The notes under the pieces were generated by a model, which saw only the letters and a program-made list of their open reading frames with translations, was not told the DNA's origin and did no database searches. A DNA stretch of 64,000 bases from Streptomyces sp. NBC_01255 (lineage in GTDB: Bacteria > Actinomycetota > Actinomycetes > Streptomycetales > Streptomycetaceae). The DNA lies in assembly GCF_036226445.1 (NCBI RefSeq), contig NZ_CP108474.1, positions 310,001 through 374,000 on the forward strand, read 5' to 3'. The position numbers and the translations under genes were made by a program. How positions within the stretch are numbered: position 1 is the stretch's first letter; each line of letters opens with the position of its first letter. Shown piece after piece: positions 54,235 through 62,853 of the stretch.

Positions 54235-55915
54235 GCCTGCGCGTGTCCTCGTGGGTCGCGTCCAAAACATGATCGGAAAAGCGAGATTGCCTTCTGAGCT
54301 GCAACGATGAGGTTTGCCCAACATCCCGGTCGTACCGCTAGGAAGGCGATTCCTGCGTGCGCACTGCACGGCCACGCCCCAAACTCGTCGTCAGCGCCGA
54401 CGGGCACGGGGTGGTCAACCACGCCGGCTCGCGCCTGCTCGCGGATCTGGCCGACGCTACCTCGCTGACCAGCGCCTTCAGCGACGCTCTGCACCGGCTG
54501 CGACCGCGCGGGACCGGGCACGACCCCGGCCGCGTCGCGGTGGACCTGGCGGTGATGCTCGCCGACGGAGGCGAGGCGATCCGGGACCTGGCCGCGCTGC
54601 GCGACCAGCGCGACGGGTTCGGCCCCGTCGCCTCCACCCCGACCGCCTGGCGAGTGCTGGCCGGCATCGACACCGCAGCCCTGAACGCACTACGGGCAGC
54701 CCGGGCCCAGGCCCGCGAGATCGCCTGGCTGCAAGCGGACGAGACCGGACACCACACACCCGCATCACACGCCGGAGGACGTGAACTACCAGGCCTGGTC
54801 CTGGACATCGACGCCACCCTGGTCACCTGCCACTCCGAGAAGGAACAGTCCGCCGCCACCTACAAACGCGGCTTCGGCTACCACCCGATGCTCTGCTTCC
54901 TAGACAACACCGGCGAGGCCCTCGCCGGCATCCTACGGCCGGGCAACGCCGGAGCGAACACCGCAGCCGACCACATCACCGTCCTCGATCAAGCCCTCGC
55001 CCAGATCCCCGAAGCCCACCGCCACGGCACCCCGGTCCTCATCCGCGCCGACAGCGCAGGCAGCGAGAAAGCCTTCCTCGCCCACCTACGTGCCCTGCGA
55101 CAGCGAGGCATCCGGACCACCTTCTCCGTCGGACACGCCGTCACCGAACAGATCCGCAAAGCCATCCGGGCCCTGCCCGACCAGGTCTGGCACCCCGCAC
55201 TGGAACAGGACGGCGCCCTTCGCGTCGGCGCCGAGGTCGCCGAGCTGACCGACCTGGTCGACCTCACCGGATACCCGGACGGCACCCGCATCATCGTCCG
55301 CCGCGAGCGTCCCCACCCAGGCGCCCAGCTGTCCCTGTTCGACCAGGACGAAGGCATGCGCCACCAGGTCTTCCTCACCGACACACCCGTCACCGGCGGC
55401 GGCTCCATCCAGTACCTGGAGGTCCGCCACCGGGCTCACGCCCGGGTCGAGGACCACATCCGCTGCGGCAAGACCACCGGCTTCGGCCGCTTCCCCTCCC
55501 GCCGCTTCGCCATCAACCAGGCCTGGCTGGAGCTGTCCCTGACCGCCATCGACCTGCTGGCCTGGGCGCGAACCCTGCTGCTGGACGGCGAGTTGGCCAC
55601 CGCCGAACCCAAGAAGCTCCGCTACCGCCTCCTGCACGCTGCCGCCCGGATCACGCGCGGAGCCCGCCGCCTATACCTGCGGATCGCCGCCACCTGGCCC
55701 TGGCGCCACGAACTAACCGTGGCGTTCAACCGCCTGGTGACACTACCCCGACCGGCCACCTGACAGACCAAGCAGCCCCTGACCACCCACGACCCCAGGA
55801 CCCAGGAGCACCCGGCCATCGCGCCGGGCCCTCTCCATGCCCAACGTCCGACGGCAGTCCCGCGACCTTCAACCTGGAGATCACCCCAGATCAGCCGACG
55901 CGAAGCGAAGCACGG
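54235..55915 (+). mobile_element. IS1380-family insertion sequence, apparently intact
   Basis: The left limit (54235) is set by homology to the fragment at 52512. The right limit lies before the integrase relic, near 55915. I could not identify matching terminal inverted repeats or a target duplication by eye, so the limits are approximate. It carries one full transposase gene. Confidence 0.65.
54357..55763 (+). CDS. IS1380-family transposase
   Basis: 468 residues, full length for the family. It starts at GTG 54357; homologous leader sequence upstream is shared with the fragment at 52512. Seen are the DDE blocks LVLDIDATLVTCHSEKEQSA (first Asp) and VLIRADSAGSEKAFLAHLRA (second Asp). The C-terminal Y-R-E-like region AHARVEDHIRCGKTTGFGRF carries the Glu. 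It catalyses cut-and-paste transposition. No frameshift seen, so it is probably active. Confidence 0.92.
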   Translation: MRTARPRPKLVVSADGHGVVNHAGSRLLADLADATSLTSAFSDALHRLRPRGTGHDPGRVAVDLAVMLADGGEAIRDLAALRDQRDGFGPVASTPTAWRVLAGIDTAALNALRAARAQAREIAWLQADETGHHTPASHAGGRELPGLVLDIDATLVTCHSEKEQSAATYKRGFGYHPMLCFLDNTGEALAGILRPGNAGANTAADHITVLDQALAQIPEAHRHGTPVLIRADSAGSEKAFLAHLRALRQRGIRTTFSVGHAVTEQIRKAIRALPDQVWHPALEQDGALRVGAEVAELTDLVDLTGYPDGTRIIVRRERPHPGAQLSLFDQDEGMRHQVFLTDTPVTGGGSIQYLEVRHRAHARVEDHIRCGKTTGFGRFPSRRFAINQAWLELSLTAIDLLAWARTLLLDGELATAEPKKLRYRLLHAAARITRGARRLYLRIAATWPWRHELTVAFNRLVTLPRPAT

Positions 55916-55918
55916 AGG

Positions 55919-56230
55919 CTAGGGGCATGAACAGAGGCGCCTCACCCGGCTGACGCGGTCCCGCTCCTCCGTGGACTGCTCGATGAGGCGGCTGACCCTG
56001 CTCTCTCGGACGCCGTCCAGGAACCTGGCGTAGTGACGGAAGAGGACCTCGATGCTCCGACCCGCGCTGCGAGCGCATTCGGCCGGGTCCACACCGGAGT
56101 ACAGCCAGTACGAGCTGCCGGCCTGCCTGAGATCGTAGGGCCGCTTGGGCCCTGACCGCTTTGCCCCTGCCGGCCCGGGGGCCTCCATGCCCAGGACCCA
56201 CGCGCGCGCGGTTCCGATGACGATGGGTAG
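55919..56230 (-). pseudogene. Tyrosine recombinase (integrase) C-terminal remnant
   Basis: About the last 105 residues: RPYDLRQAGSSYWLYSGVDP, then AGRSIEVLFRHYARFLDGVR and LIEQSTEERDRVSR to the stop TAG. The box II Arg (DLR) and the catalytic Tyr (HYARFLDG) are present. The usual His positions are replaced (DLRH to DLRQ, GHS to GRS). The N-terminal half is missing. The last codons match the sequence beside ALDH repeat C4. The left flank is the IS1380 end. Confidence 0.8.
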
Positions 56231-56724
56231 CGGCCTCGCAGGCGCGAGGAAGTCAACTCACCAGCGGTGATGTCGCCCCCGAACTGGCTGCGACTGGGGG
56301 GAGAATCTGGGGAGAATTGATGCGGGTGATCTCGCCTGACTGCCTCCAGCAAGGCCTGACAAGGCCCTGACCAGGAATTTTACAACGCGGCTCCTGGCGG
56401 ATGGGATTGCCCTCGGCTCGCCGTATCCGCTGGTCCTCACCGGCGGGTATGCCATGACGGCGCACCGCCTCGTGATCCGCCCCAGCCAGGACCTCGATGT
56501 GGCCACCGAGAACCCGGCGCCCATGGGCGATATCGCGCCGCAATCTGCCGTGGCCTCGAGGCCCGGGGGTGGCAAGTGCAGGCACTGGAATGTGCCCCGC
56601 TGTCTGCTCGCTTCACCGCAACGGCCCCGGTCACCGAGCAGGACTGTGAAAAGGACCTGGCGAGCCGCCGGGAACCCGAACCACAAGGTTCATAGCACCG
56701 CGACCATCTCATTCGACTCGACAA
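56231..56724. other. Decayed stretch left of the VMAP-type operon
   Basis: 494 bp. Minus-strand frames near 56250-56350 (NSPQILPPVAASSG) resemble low-complexity tails of Streptomyces integrases, but this is weak. The remainder shows no gene. Confidence 0.35.
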
Positions 56725-59700
56725 CTACCGGTACGACTGCGGTCGCTCCGAGCCTGACCCATCTCGCCCGTCGAGGGCGCGCAGCGTGGCGCGGTCCCTG
56801 GTCGCGCGTTGCGCGCCGGGGAATCGGAGATCGATTGCGCCGTTGAGCGTTTCCCTCCAGAAGCCGAGCAGGGGGGTGATCCACCCGCCGTCCACCGGGT
56901 CAAGGAGCGCGGACGTCTCTTCGAGCCACGCGATCTGCTGCGGTGCCACCTCGTGGACGAGGATGCGGAAAAGGATCCCCTGGGGCTCGGGTGTGGTGGC
57001 GAGCCCCGTGGGCCGGACAGCCATCAACTGCTCGCAGACGTCCTGGATGATCTCATCCTCCTCGAGCAGCGCCCACCGCTCGTACGCGCGAAGCAATCCC
57101 GTCCAGCTGGAGCCGCCCTCGTCCGGGGCGTCGAGGCGAAGGGTCAGGGTGGCGGCGCCGGTGTGGTTCAGTCTGATCCGGATGGCGTCCGGTGAGGCGA
57201 CGGGCCCCTCCACTTCCACCTGGCCGTTCCACATCGCGCACAGGATGCGGTGCAGGATCCGCTGCCTGTCCTCCTCTGTGGTGGCCAGCCAGTCGTCGCG
57301 GTAGCCCAGCCGCTGTCGCCAGTGCAGGAAGTCATCGACGCCCGCCTCGTCCCGGGATTCCGACCATGCACGCAGGGCGTGTCGTACCTCCGGGACGTCG
57401 GCGAGGCTCATCTCGCTGCGGAGCAGCACCACGGTGATCGAATCAGTGTCAGCGGCGTGGAATTCCACGGCGGCGCGCGGGAGGTTCAGCCCCTGCTTGA
57501 GGAATTGGGCGACGTTCCTGTCGCTCGCGGTGTGCGGGTGTGTCACCAGCACTCTCAGCGGGCCATTGCCCTCCGGGATGTACCCCACCGGGAGCATGCC
57601 TGCCAGCCGTGACCGGAATTCGTCGAGCCACTGGCTGCCGACCGAGGCCACGGCGTCCTCGTCGCCTACGGCTGCTTGCAGCAGCATGTCCATGGACGGC
57701 AACAGTGAGCGGTCGTCGCCCATGCTCGACGGTCTACGGAAGAGCGCCTTCACTCGTTGCTCGACCACCTGCCTGATCTCGTTCACTGCCGCGGACGGGG
57801 ACCGACGGACGGCGTCCAGAGCACGCCGCCACTCGTCGGGGCCCATCATCTTTTCCAGGAGTCCGGAGGGTGTCCGGTTCTGGGCCAGCCCCTCGAAGGT
57901 GCACAGTCGGTCGAACACCTTTCCCTGCAAGGCGTCCAAGGTGTCCCGCGTGGGCAGCAGGCAGGAGAGGCCGGTGCGATCCTCCCGGTAGAGCTCTCTG
58001 TGGCGCTCGGCGAAGGACCTGCGCTCGCTCTCCTCGTACGCACGCAGAGCCCTGACCAGTTCGGAGAGCTCATTCCTGGCCCGCACCAGCGGGGGCACGT
58101 GGATCTCCTCCAGTTCCCTCCAGTGTTGATGCCACAGCAATCTGGCCCGCCACTGGTACCAGGCGTTCTGCTCCTCGACGGCCAGCTGCACCTCCGTATC
58201 CCCCCAACGGACCGGCACCAGACCGCCCTTGAACCGGGGTACTTGGGGAGCGGAATGCTCGACGCCCGCCGGCCGCTCCGGTTCGTTGCGACGGTTCTCG
58301 AGCATGCCCTTGAAGCCCAGCCTGTCGAGTCGCTCCGGGCCGTCCTGCCCGGCCATGACTCCCTCCAGCCTGAAAGGCCCCAGCGGACCGATCAGTTGAC
58401 GCAGCGCACTGCCCGGCGCGAACTCCTCGGCCATGCGAGGGACCTCTCGGTCGAGCTGCCGATCGAGTCCGTCGAGCGCGTGCTCCATGTCGCCGAGCCG
58501 CTCCCGCAGTGCCTGGCCGATGGCCCTGCTGCCCCTCGGCAGCGGCTCGGGGTCCGGGACCTCCAGTGAGTCCCGCGTCCACAGCCGACCGATGCCCGAG
58601 AGGTAGAAGAGCTCCCGGACCCGTTGGGGGCCGTCGTCGCTGGGACGCTGGGCGTCGTCGTCCATCTCGCGTACGGCCCGGGCCAGCAGCCGTCCCGCGA
58701 CAATCTCCGCCAGCTCGTGCACCGGGACGGTCAGCGAGGCGGTGAAACCGGTGGACAGGCCCCGACGGCCGATTCCGGAGCGCGACGGCGTGGAGCGTTC
58801 GACGTTCTGATGGACGAAACTGGCGGCGAGCGACGGGTAGTCATCCCCCGTACTCCGGCTGGAGGGCTCGTCGTCCGTGGCGGAGCCGATCAAGGACATG
58901 ATCATGGCTGTGGCCGACCGGCGAAGATCATCGGGACGGACACCGTCGGGCCTGCTCAGCAAGATCGCGGTCCGGACGGTCGCGGGACGCAGGCTCACCA
59001 CGACGTCTCCCGGGTAGCGCACGGAGAGCGACCCGCGCTGCCCGGGACCATCGAGGTCGGTCGACAGGGCGTTCTGGTCGTCCACCAGGTGGGCGAGGTC
59101 CACCAGTGCACGCCCGGCGTTGAGTTCGGCCTCGTGGCCGCCGCCCGACTCGGGCGGAAAGGCAGAGGGCATGATCACCAGTGGATAGATGTTCACCCCC
59201 GACATCCTGGCCCTGCGGAACTCGTGCCCGATGAGGTGGAGGAAGTCGTGGTAGATCCCCGCTCCCGTGCCCCCCGCCACCGAGAAGGCCACGAACACGT
59301 CGCAAGCCTTGACCTTGCCGCCGCCCATCACGGCGAGGTCGCCGGCGGAGCTGCCGATCGCGGCGATGGCCTCCCTCAACTGAGCGACGACCGGTTGGAG
59401 GCCATGGCGCAGTGACGCGAAGAGCGCCGCTCTGCCGACGGTGGGCAGCTGCCCGGTGCCCGAGAGCAGCGGCGTGACCCTCGGCTCGCCACTCCTATGG
59501 GGCAGCCACGAACGCGTCTCCTCGTGCAGCGAGACCCGCAGCATCCGTGTCACCTCGGGCGAGCTGTCGTAGTCGGGCAGCAGGTCCTGGACGACACGCG
59601 AGGTACGGGCATACGCCACCGCCTCGGCACCCGAGGCGTTGACATGCGGCAGCCGGGAGAGCTCGGCCGCGCTGAAATCCGCGTACACGAACTGAAGACA

Positions 59701-61755
59701 GTCGGGCAGCTGGAACGGGAGCCGCCTTCCCCCGGCGACCAGCGCCGTGCCGTCCGTGCCGCACAGACTGCGGCGCAGCCCCCGCTCGAGCTCAGCGCCG
59801 ATCAGCGCGCCCGTTCCACCCAGGCCGACGAAGAGCATCGGCTGAAAAATCTTGGAGATGGAGGGCAGACTCGGGCTCGGGAGCGGCTCGGCCTGTTCCG
59901 AATGCGCGGAGAGAGACGCGTCGATGGGCTCCGTACCGTCCGCCACCGGCTGGGAGTGCTCCTCGGCGGTGACGGTGGTTGCGGGAGCGGCTGCCGAGTC
60001 CAGGCCTCGCGCCATGGCCGTCGACATCGCCGACGCCAACTGCCGGTTGGCTCCGCCCAGCCCACGCAGCACCGACAGGGCGACCCTCGCGAACGGCAGG
60101 CCTGTCTCCGGAATCGAGAACGGGCTGTCCGGATCCCCTGACGGTGCAAGGGCGCGGAAGTCCAGCGTGCCTCCGAACCGCTGGGCGACAGCGCCGGAAA
60201 CCCCGCTCAGGACATCGAGCACCTGCATCGACTCGCGTCGCGTCAGCGTGTCGAGCAGTTGGTCCCGTATCCCCGGCCCGAAGTCGTACAGCACCGTCTC
60301 CGGGTCCAGGCTCTCGGCGTGCGGGCCGTCCACGGCCACCAGCAGGCCGGACAGGAAGACTTCGGCCAGATGCATCGGCCCGGACGCGGGCAGCATGGCC
60401 CGCTGCACGAGGCGCATGACCGGGAGCGTCAGAGGAGCCGCGGCCAGATATCCGGCGAGCTCGAAGGCCGTCGCGGACGCCTCCGCCCGGAACTGGTCGA
60501 GGTCGGCCCAGGCGTTGGCCGGCACGGGCCGCATCGGCGACTCCGGGACCCGAGGACCGGCCCCCACTCCGGCGGTGGGCACAGCGAGCAAGGGTGTCGA
60601 TCCGATCGACGTGCCTGCCACGACCTCGGCCCAGGGTCCCAGCCAGTCCGCGTCGACCTCCAGCACGGGAATCCAGCATTCCGGCGGGCCCGTCGCGAGC
60701 ACGGGAACCGTCGGATCCGCGGCGTGGATCAGCGGTACGGATCGTCCGGTGCGCGGCTGAGCGGCGGCCCGCACCGGCACGGGCCGCAGGGACGTGCGAT
60801 GCCACAGGCGCCGGGGCAGCACCTGGAGGATCGCCACCGGGGACGTCCTTGCCCAGTGGCGGAGTACCGGACCGATCCGGTCGCGGTGCCAGGCGGGACC
60901 CACACCGTCGGTCAGCACCAGTACGGCACGCCGTCCGGTGGGGTCCGCGAGCTGTTCCGGGCTCCGCCGCAACCCCTGGCCCTGGCCCGGACGCTGTCCT
61001 CGCCGCCGGAACGGCACGAGGTCGATCCGATTGTTCGACGAGGACATCGACCAGCACCGTACGTCCCTGAACGCCCCGTGCCGCTCCAGCAGCGTGCGCA
61101 GTTCCGCGCTGAAGTTGTGCCACATCACCATGGAGGGTCCCGCATCCACCACGAGGTCGACTGACAGCCAGGGCTCGGTGGCCGGTCGCTGAACGGGGAA
61201 GGCGAAGCGGGCCTCGGCGGACGCCGTGGCTGAGGCCGCCTCGTCGAGCACGAGGGGTCCAGGCGCCCGGACTTCCCGCTTCAGAGGGCGCAGGGCGCGC
61301 GACAGCGCGAGCCCATCGGCGAGGGCGAAAGCGCCGGGCACGCGCACTGGCGACGCCCGGGTTCCGGTGGCACCGCTGTCGGTCACGGAGCTCGTGGGGC
61401 CGAGCCAGGAGGGTGTTCCGGCCGGAAACAGTTCAACCAGAGGCCCGTTGGCACCTCTCTGTTCGTCGTCCCGCGGTCCGTGCTCCCCTTCCGCGTTCTC
61501 CTCGCTGTGCGGACCGGCGTTAACGGCTGCGGGCGGCACATCGGCGTCCGGTACGGAGTGCTCTTCGGTCGCCGCGCCCGCTGCCTTGTCGCCGGACGGG
61601 ACCACCGCTGCGTCCCCTTCCGGCAGTCTCCGCGTCCGTCCGGTCGCGTGCCTGGCCAGCCAGAGCACATCAGCCACATCGTCCACCGTCGGGGAGCCGA
61701 TCTCCGGTCCAGACGCGAGTAACTGCAGGAATTCGTCGGGGAGCTCGCCGGGCAT
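56725..61755 (-). CDS. SAV_2336/vWA-like protein fused to a tubulin-like GTPase domain
   Basis: 1676 residues from ATG 61755, 6 bp after the MoxR gene stop. Residues 1-150 are an acidic, disordered head. The SAV_2336-type module (about 150-560) begins ALSRALRPLKREV. Its vWA-like core reads LSVDLVVDAGPSMVMWHNFS (degenerate MIDAS, Asp204, Ser208) then AVLVLTDGVG. After a linker, a tubulin-like module starts LFVGLGGTGALIGAELERGL (641-660), with the GTP-binding signature SVAGGTGAGIYHDFLH (825-840). The region 1010-1676 is helical with no motif I recognise. I infer a GTP-dependent, possibly polymerising effector or scaffold, working with the MoxR and VMAP proteins. Confidence 0.75.
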   Translation of the reverse strand: MPGELPDEFLQLLASGPEIGSPTVDDVADVLWLARHATGRTRRLPEGDAAVVPSGDKAAGAATEEHSVPDADVPPAAVNAGPHSEENAEGEHGPRDDEQRGANGPLVELFPAGTPSWLGPTSSVTDSGATGTRASPVRVPGAFALADGLALSRALRPLKREVRAPGPLVLDEAASATASAEARFAFPVQRPATEPWLSVDLVVDAGPSMVMWHNFSAELRTLLERHGAFRDVRCWSMSSSNNRIDLVPFRRRGQRPGQGQGLRRSPEQLADPTGRRAVLVLTDGVGPAWHRDRIGPVLRHWARTSPVAILQVLPRRLWHRTSLRPVPVRAAAQPRTGRSVPLIHAADPTVPVLATGPPECWIPVLEVDADWLGPWAEVVAGTSIGSTPLLAVPTAGVGAGPRVPESPMRPVPANAWADLDQFRAEASATAFELAGYLAAAPLTLPVMRLVQRAMLPASGPMHLAEVFLSGLLVAVDGPHAESLDPETVLYDFGPGIRDQLLDTLTRRESMQVLDVLSGVSGAVAQRFGGTLDFRALAPSGDPDSPFSIPETGLPFARVALSVLRGLGGANRQLASAMSTAMARGLDSAAAPATTVTAEEHSQPVADGTEPIDASLSAHSEQAEPLPSPSLPSISKIFQPMLFVGLGGTGALIGAELERGLRRSLCGTDGTALVAGGRRLPFQLPDCLQFVYADFSAAELSRLPHVNASGAEAVAYARTSRVVQDLLPDYDSSPEVTRMLRVSLHEETRSWLPHRSGEPRVTPLLSGTGQLPTVGRAALFASLRHGLQPVVAQLREAIAAIGSSAGDLAVMGGGKVKACDVFVAFSVAGGTGAGIYHDFLHLIGHEFRRARMSGVNIYPLVIMPSAFPPESGGGHEAELNAGRALVDLAHLVDDQNALSTDLDGPGQRGSLSVRYPGDVVVSLRPATVRTAILLSRPDGVRPDDLRRSATAMIMSLIGSATDDEPSSRSTGDDYPSLAASFVHQNVERSTPSRSGIGRRGLSTGFTASLTVPVHELAEIVAGRLLARAVREMDDDAQRPSDDGPQRVRELFYLSGIGRLWTRDSLEVPDPEPLPRGSRAIGQALRERLGDMEHALDGLDRQLDREVPRMAEEFAPGSALRQLIGPLGPFRLEGVMAGQDGPERLDRLGFKGMLENRRNEPERPAGVEHSAPQVPRFKGGLVPVRWGDTEVQLAVEEQNAWYQWRARLLWHQHWRELEEIHVPPLVRARNELSELVRALRAYEESERRSFAERHRELYREDRTGLSCLLPTRDTLDALQGKVFDRLCTFEGLAQNRTPSGLLEKMMGPDEWRRALDAVRRSPSAAVNEIRQVVEQRVKALFRRPSSMGDDRSLLPSMDMLLQAAVGDEDAVASVGSQWLDEFRSRLAGMLPVGYIPEGNGPLRVLVTHPHTASDRNVAQFLKQGLNLPRAAVEFHAADTDSITVVLLRSEMSLADVPEVRHALRAWSESRDEAGVDDFLHWRQRLGYRDDWLATTEEDRQRILHRILCAMWNGQVEVEGPVASPDAIRIRLNHTGAATLTLRLDAPDEGGSSWTGLLRAYERWALLEEDEIIQDVCEQLMAVRPTGLATTPEPQGILFRILVHEVAPQQIAWLEETSALLDPVDGGWITPLLGFWRETLNGAIDLRFPGAQRATRDRATLRALDGRDGSGSERPQSYR

Positions 61756-61761
61756 GTGGGC

Positions 61762-62853
61762 TCAGTCCCCGTTGAGTGGCCGCAGCAGGCGGCGCTCGAT
61801 GAGTTCCGGGCCGCCATCTTCCTCCCACAACGAGGACGAGGCCATCTGGAGTGCGTTCAGCAACTGGTCGTTTGCCAAGTCCGCCGACTCGTCGCGCTGT
61901 TTACGCAGGAACGTGGCAATCAGACGGCGCCGCTTGGCCAAGTCCCCCTTGTCGCGAGTGGGAAGATGGGCGGCCACCATGTGGGCGAGCTTGTTCTCGT
62001 CGGGCGGCGCGATCTCCAGGCGTACACAGCGCCGCAGGAACGCCGGAGGGAAGTCTCGTTCACCATTGCTGGTGAGCACCACCACGGGGAATTCCGTGCA
62101 GCTCACCTGACCGTTCCGCAGCTCAGCCCAGTGGCCCGGGTCCGCCGTCATCACCTTCGCACTGTCCTGGGACAGCCGTGCCAGCTCGGGAATGAGGAAC
62201 TCACCCTCTTCGAAGATGTTCAGCAAGTCGTTCGGCAGGTCGAGATCGCTCTTGTCGATCTCGTCGACCAGCAGCACGCGGGGCCTTCGCCAGGGGAGCA
62301 ACGCCGTACCGAGTGGGCCGAGCCGCAGGTAGGGCCCGATGTCCGGCGGCTCCACCGCTTCTCCGGCCCCGTCGTGTCCCGACAGCACCTTGTCGCGGTG
62401 AAGCCCCACGTCCTGGAGCCGCCCGATCGCGTCGTAGTGGTACTGCCCCTCGAGGAGGGTGGAACGGCTGGTGATGGACCATCGCAGCACAGGCCCCAGC
62501 TTCAGTTCATGAGCGATGCTGTACGCCAGGGTCGACTTGCCGACCCCGGGCCGACCGGTGACGAGCAGCGGACGGCGCAGGTGGAGAGCCATGTTGACCA
62601 GGTTGATCTCCTCAGGATCCGCCTGGTACGTCATGCCGCGCAGATTGCGACCGAGGCGGCGCGCGCCGGCCTGCCCCACCTCGCCCGACGAAGGCGTCGA
62701 CCCCGGTGCGATGTCGTCGGCAACTTGTCGTGCGAAAGCTCGCCACGGCGGCGGATCGGGCAGCCGCTCGATGCCGTCATGCGGTTCCGGGGTACAACGG
62801 TAGATCCACCAGCGCGGCGGCTCGGCAGCCTTCGGTTCCTCGATCTCTTCCAT
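61762..62853 (-). CDS. MoxR-family AAA+ ATPase
   Basis: 363 residues from ATG 62853, which overlaps the VMAP gene stop (TAATG). Walker A is GRPGVGKST (100-108), Walker B VLLVDEIDKSD (193-203), the sensor 1 Asn is in VVLTSNGERDFPPAFLRRC, and the arginine finger follows. MoxR ATPases act as chaperone-like machines together with vWA proteins. The genes on both sides fit the vWA-MoxR-VMAP ternary layout. Position between them with 1-bp and 6-bp junctions shows a single operon. Confidence 0.9.
   Translation of the reverse strand: MEEIEEPKAAEPPRWWIYRCTPEPHDGIERLPDPPPWRAFARQVADDIAPGSTPSSGEVGQAGARRLGRNLRGMTYQADPEEINLVNMALHLRRPLLVTGRPGVGKSTLAYSIAHELKLGPVLRWSITSRSTLLEGQYHYDAIGRLQDVGLHRDKVLSGHDGAGEAVEPPDIGPYLRLGPLGTALLPWRRPRVLLVDEIDKSDLDLPNDLLNIFEEGEFLIPELARLSQDSAKVMTADPGHWAELRNGQVSCTEFPVVVLTSNGERDFPPAFLRRCVRLEIAPPDENKLAHMVAAHLPTRDKGDLAKRRRLIATFLRKQRDESADLANDQLLNALQMASSSLWEEDGGPELIERRLLRPLNGD

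Noticed and set aside
54235..55915. CTAG at 54197 and at 55919 as target duplication of IS1380
   Set aside because: The adjoining sequences do not form matching inverted repeats, and homology with the second copy places the left end near 54235.
36372..56318. TCTGGGGAGAAT occurs at 36372-36383 and near 56306-56317, possibly a second att core
   Set aside because: Only 12 bp match and the flanks are unrelated; in a 64-kb GC-rich window with low-complexity sequence this is not enough.
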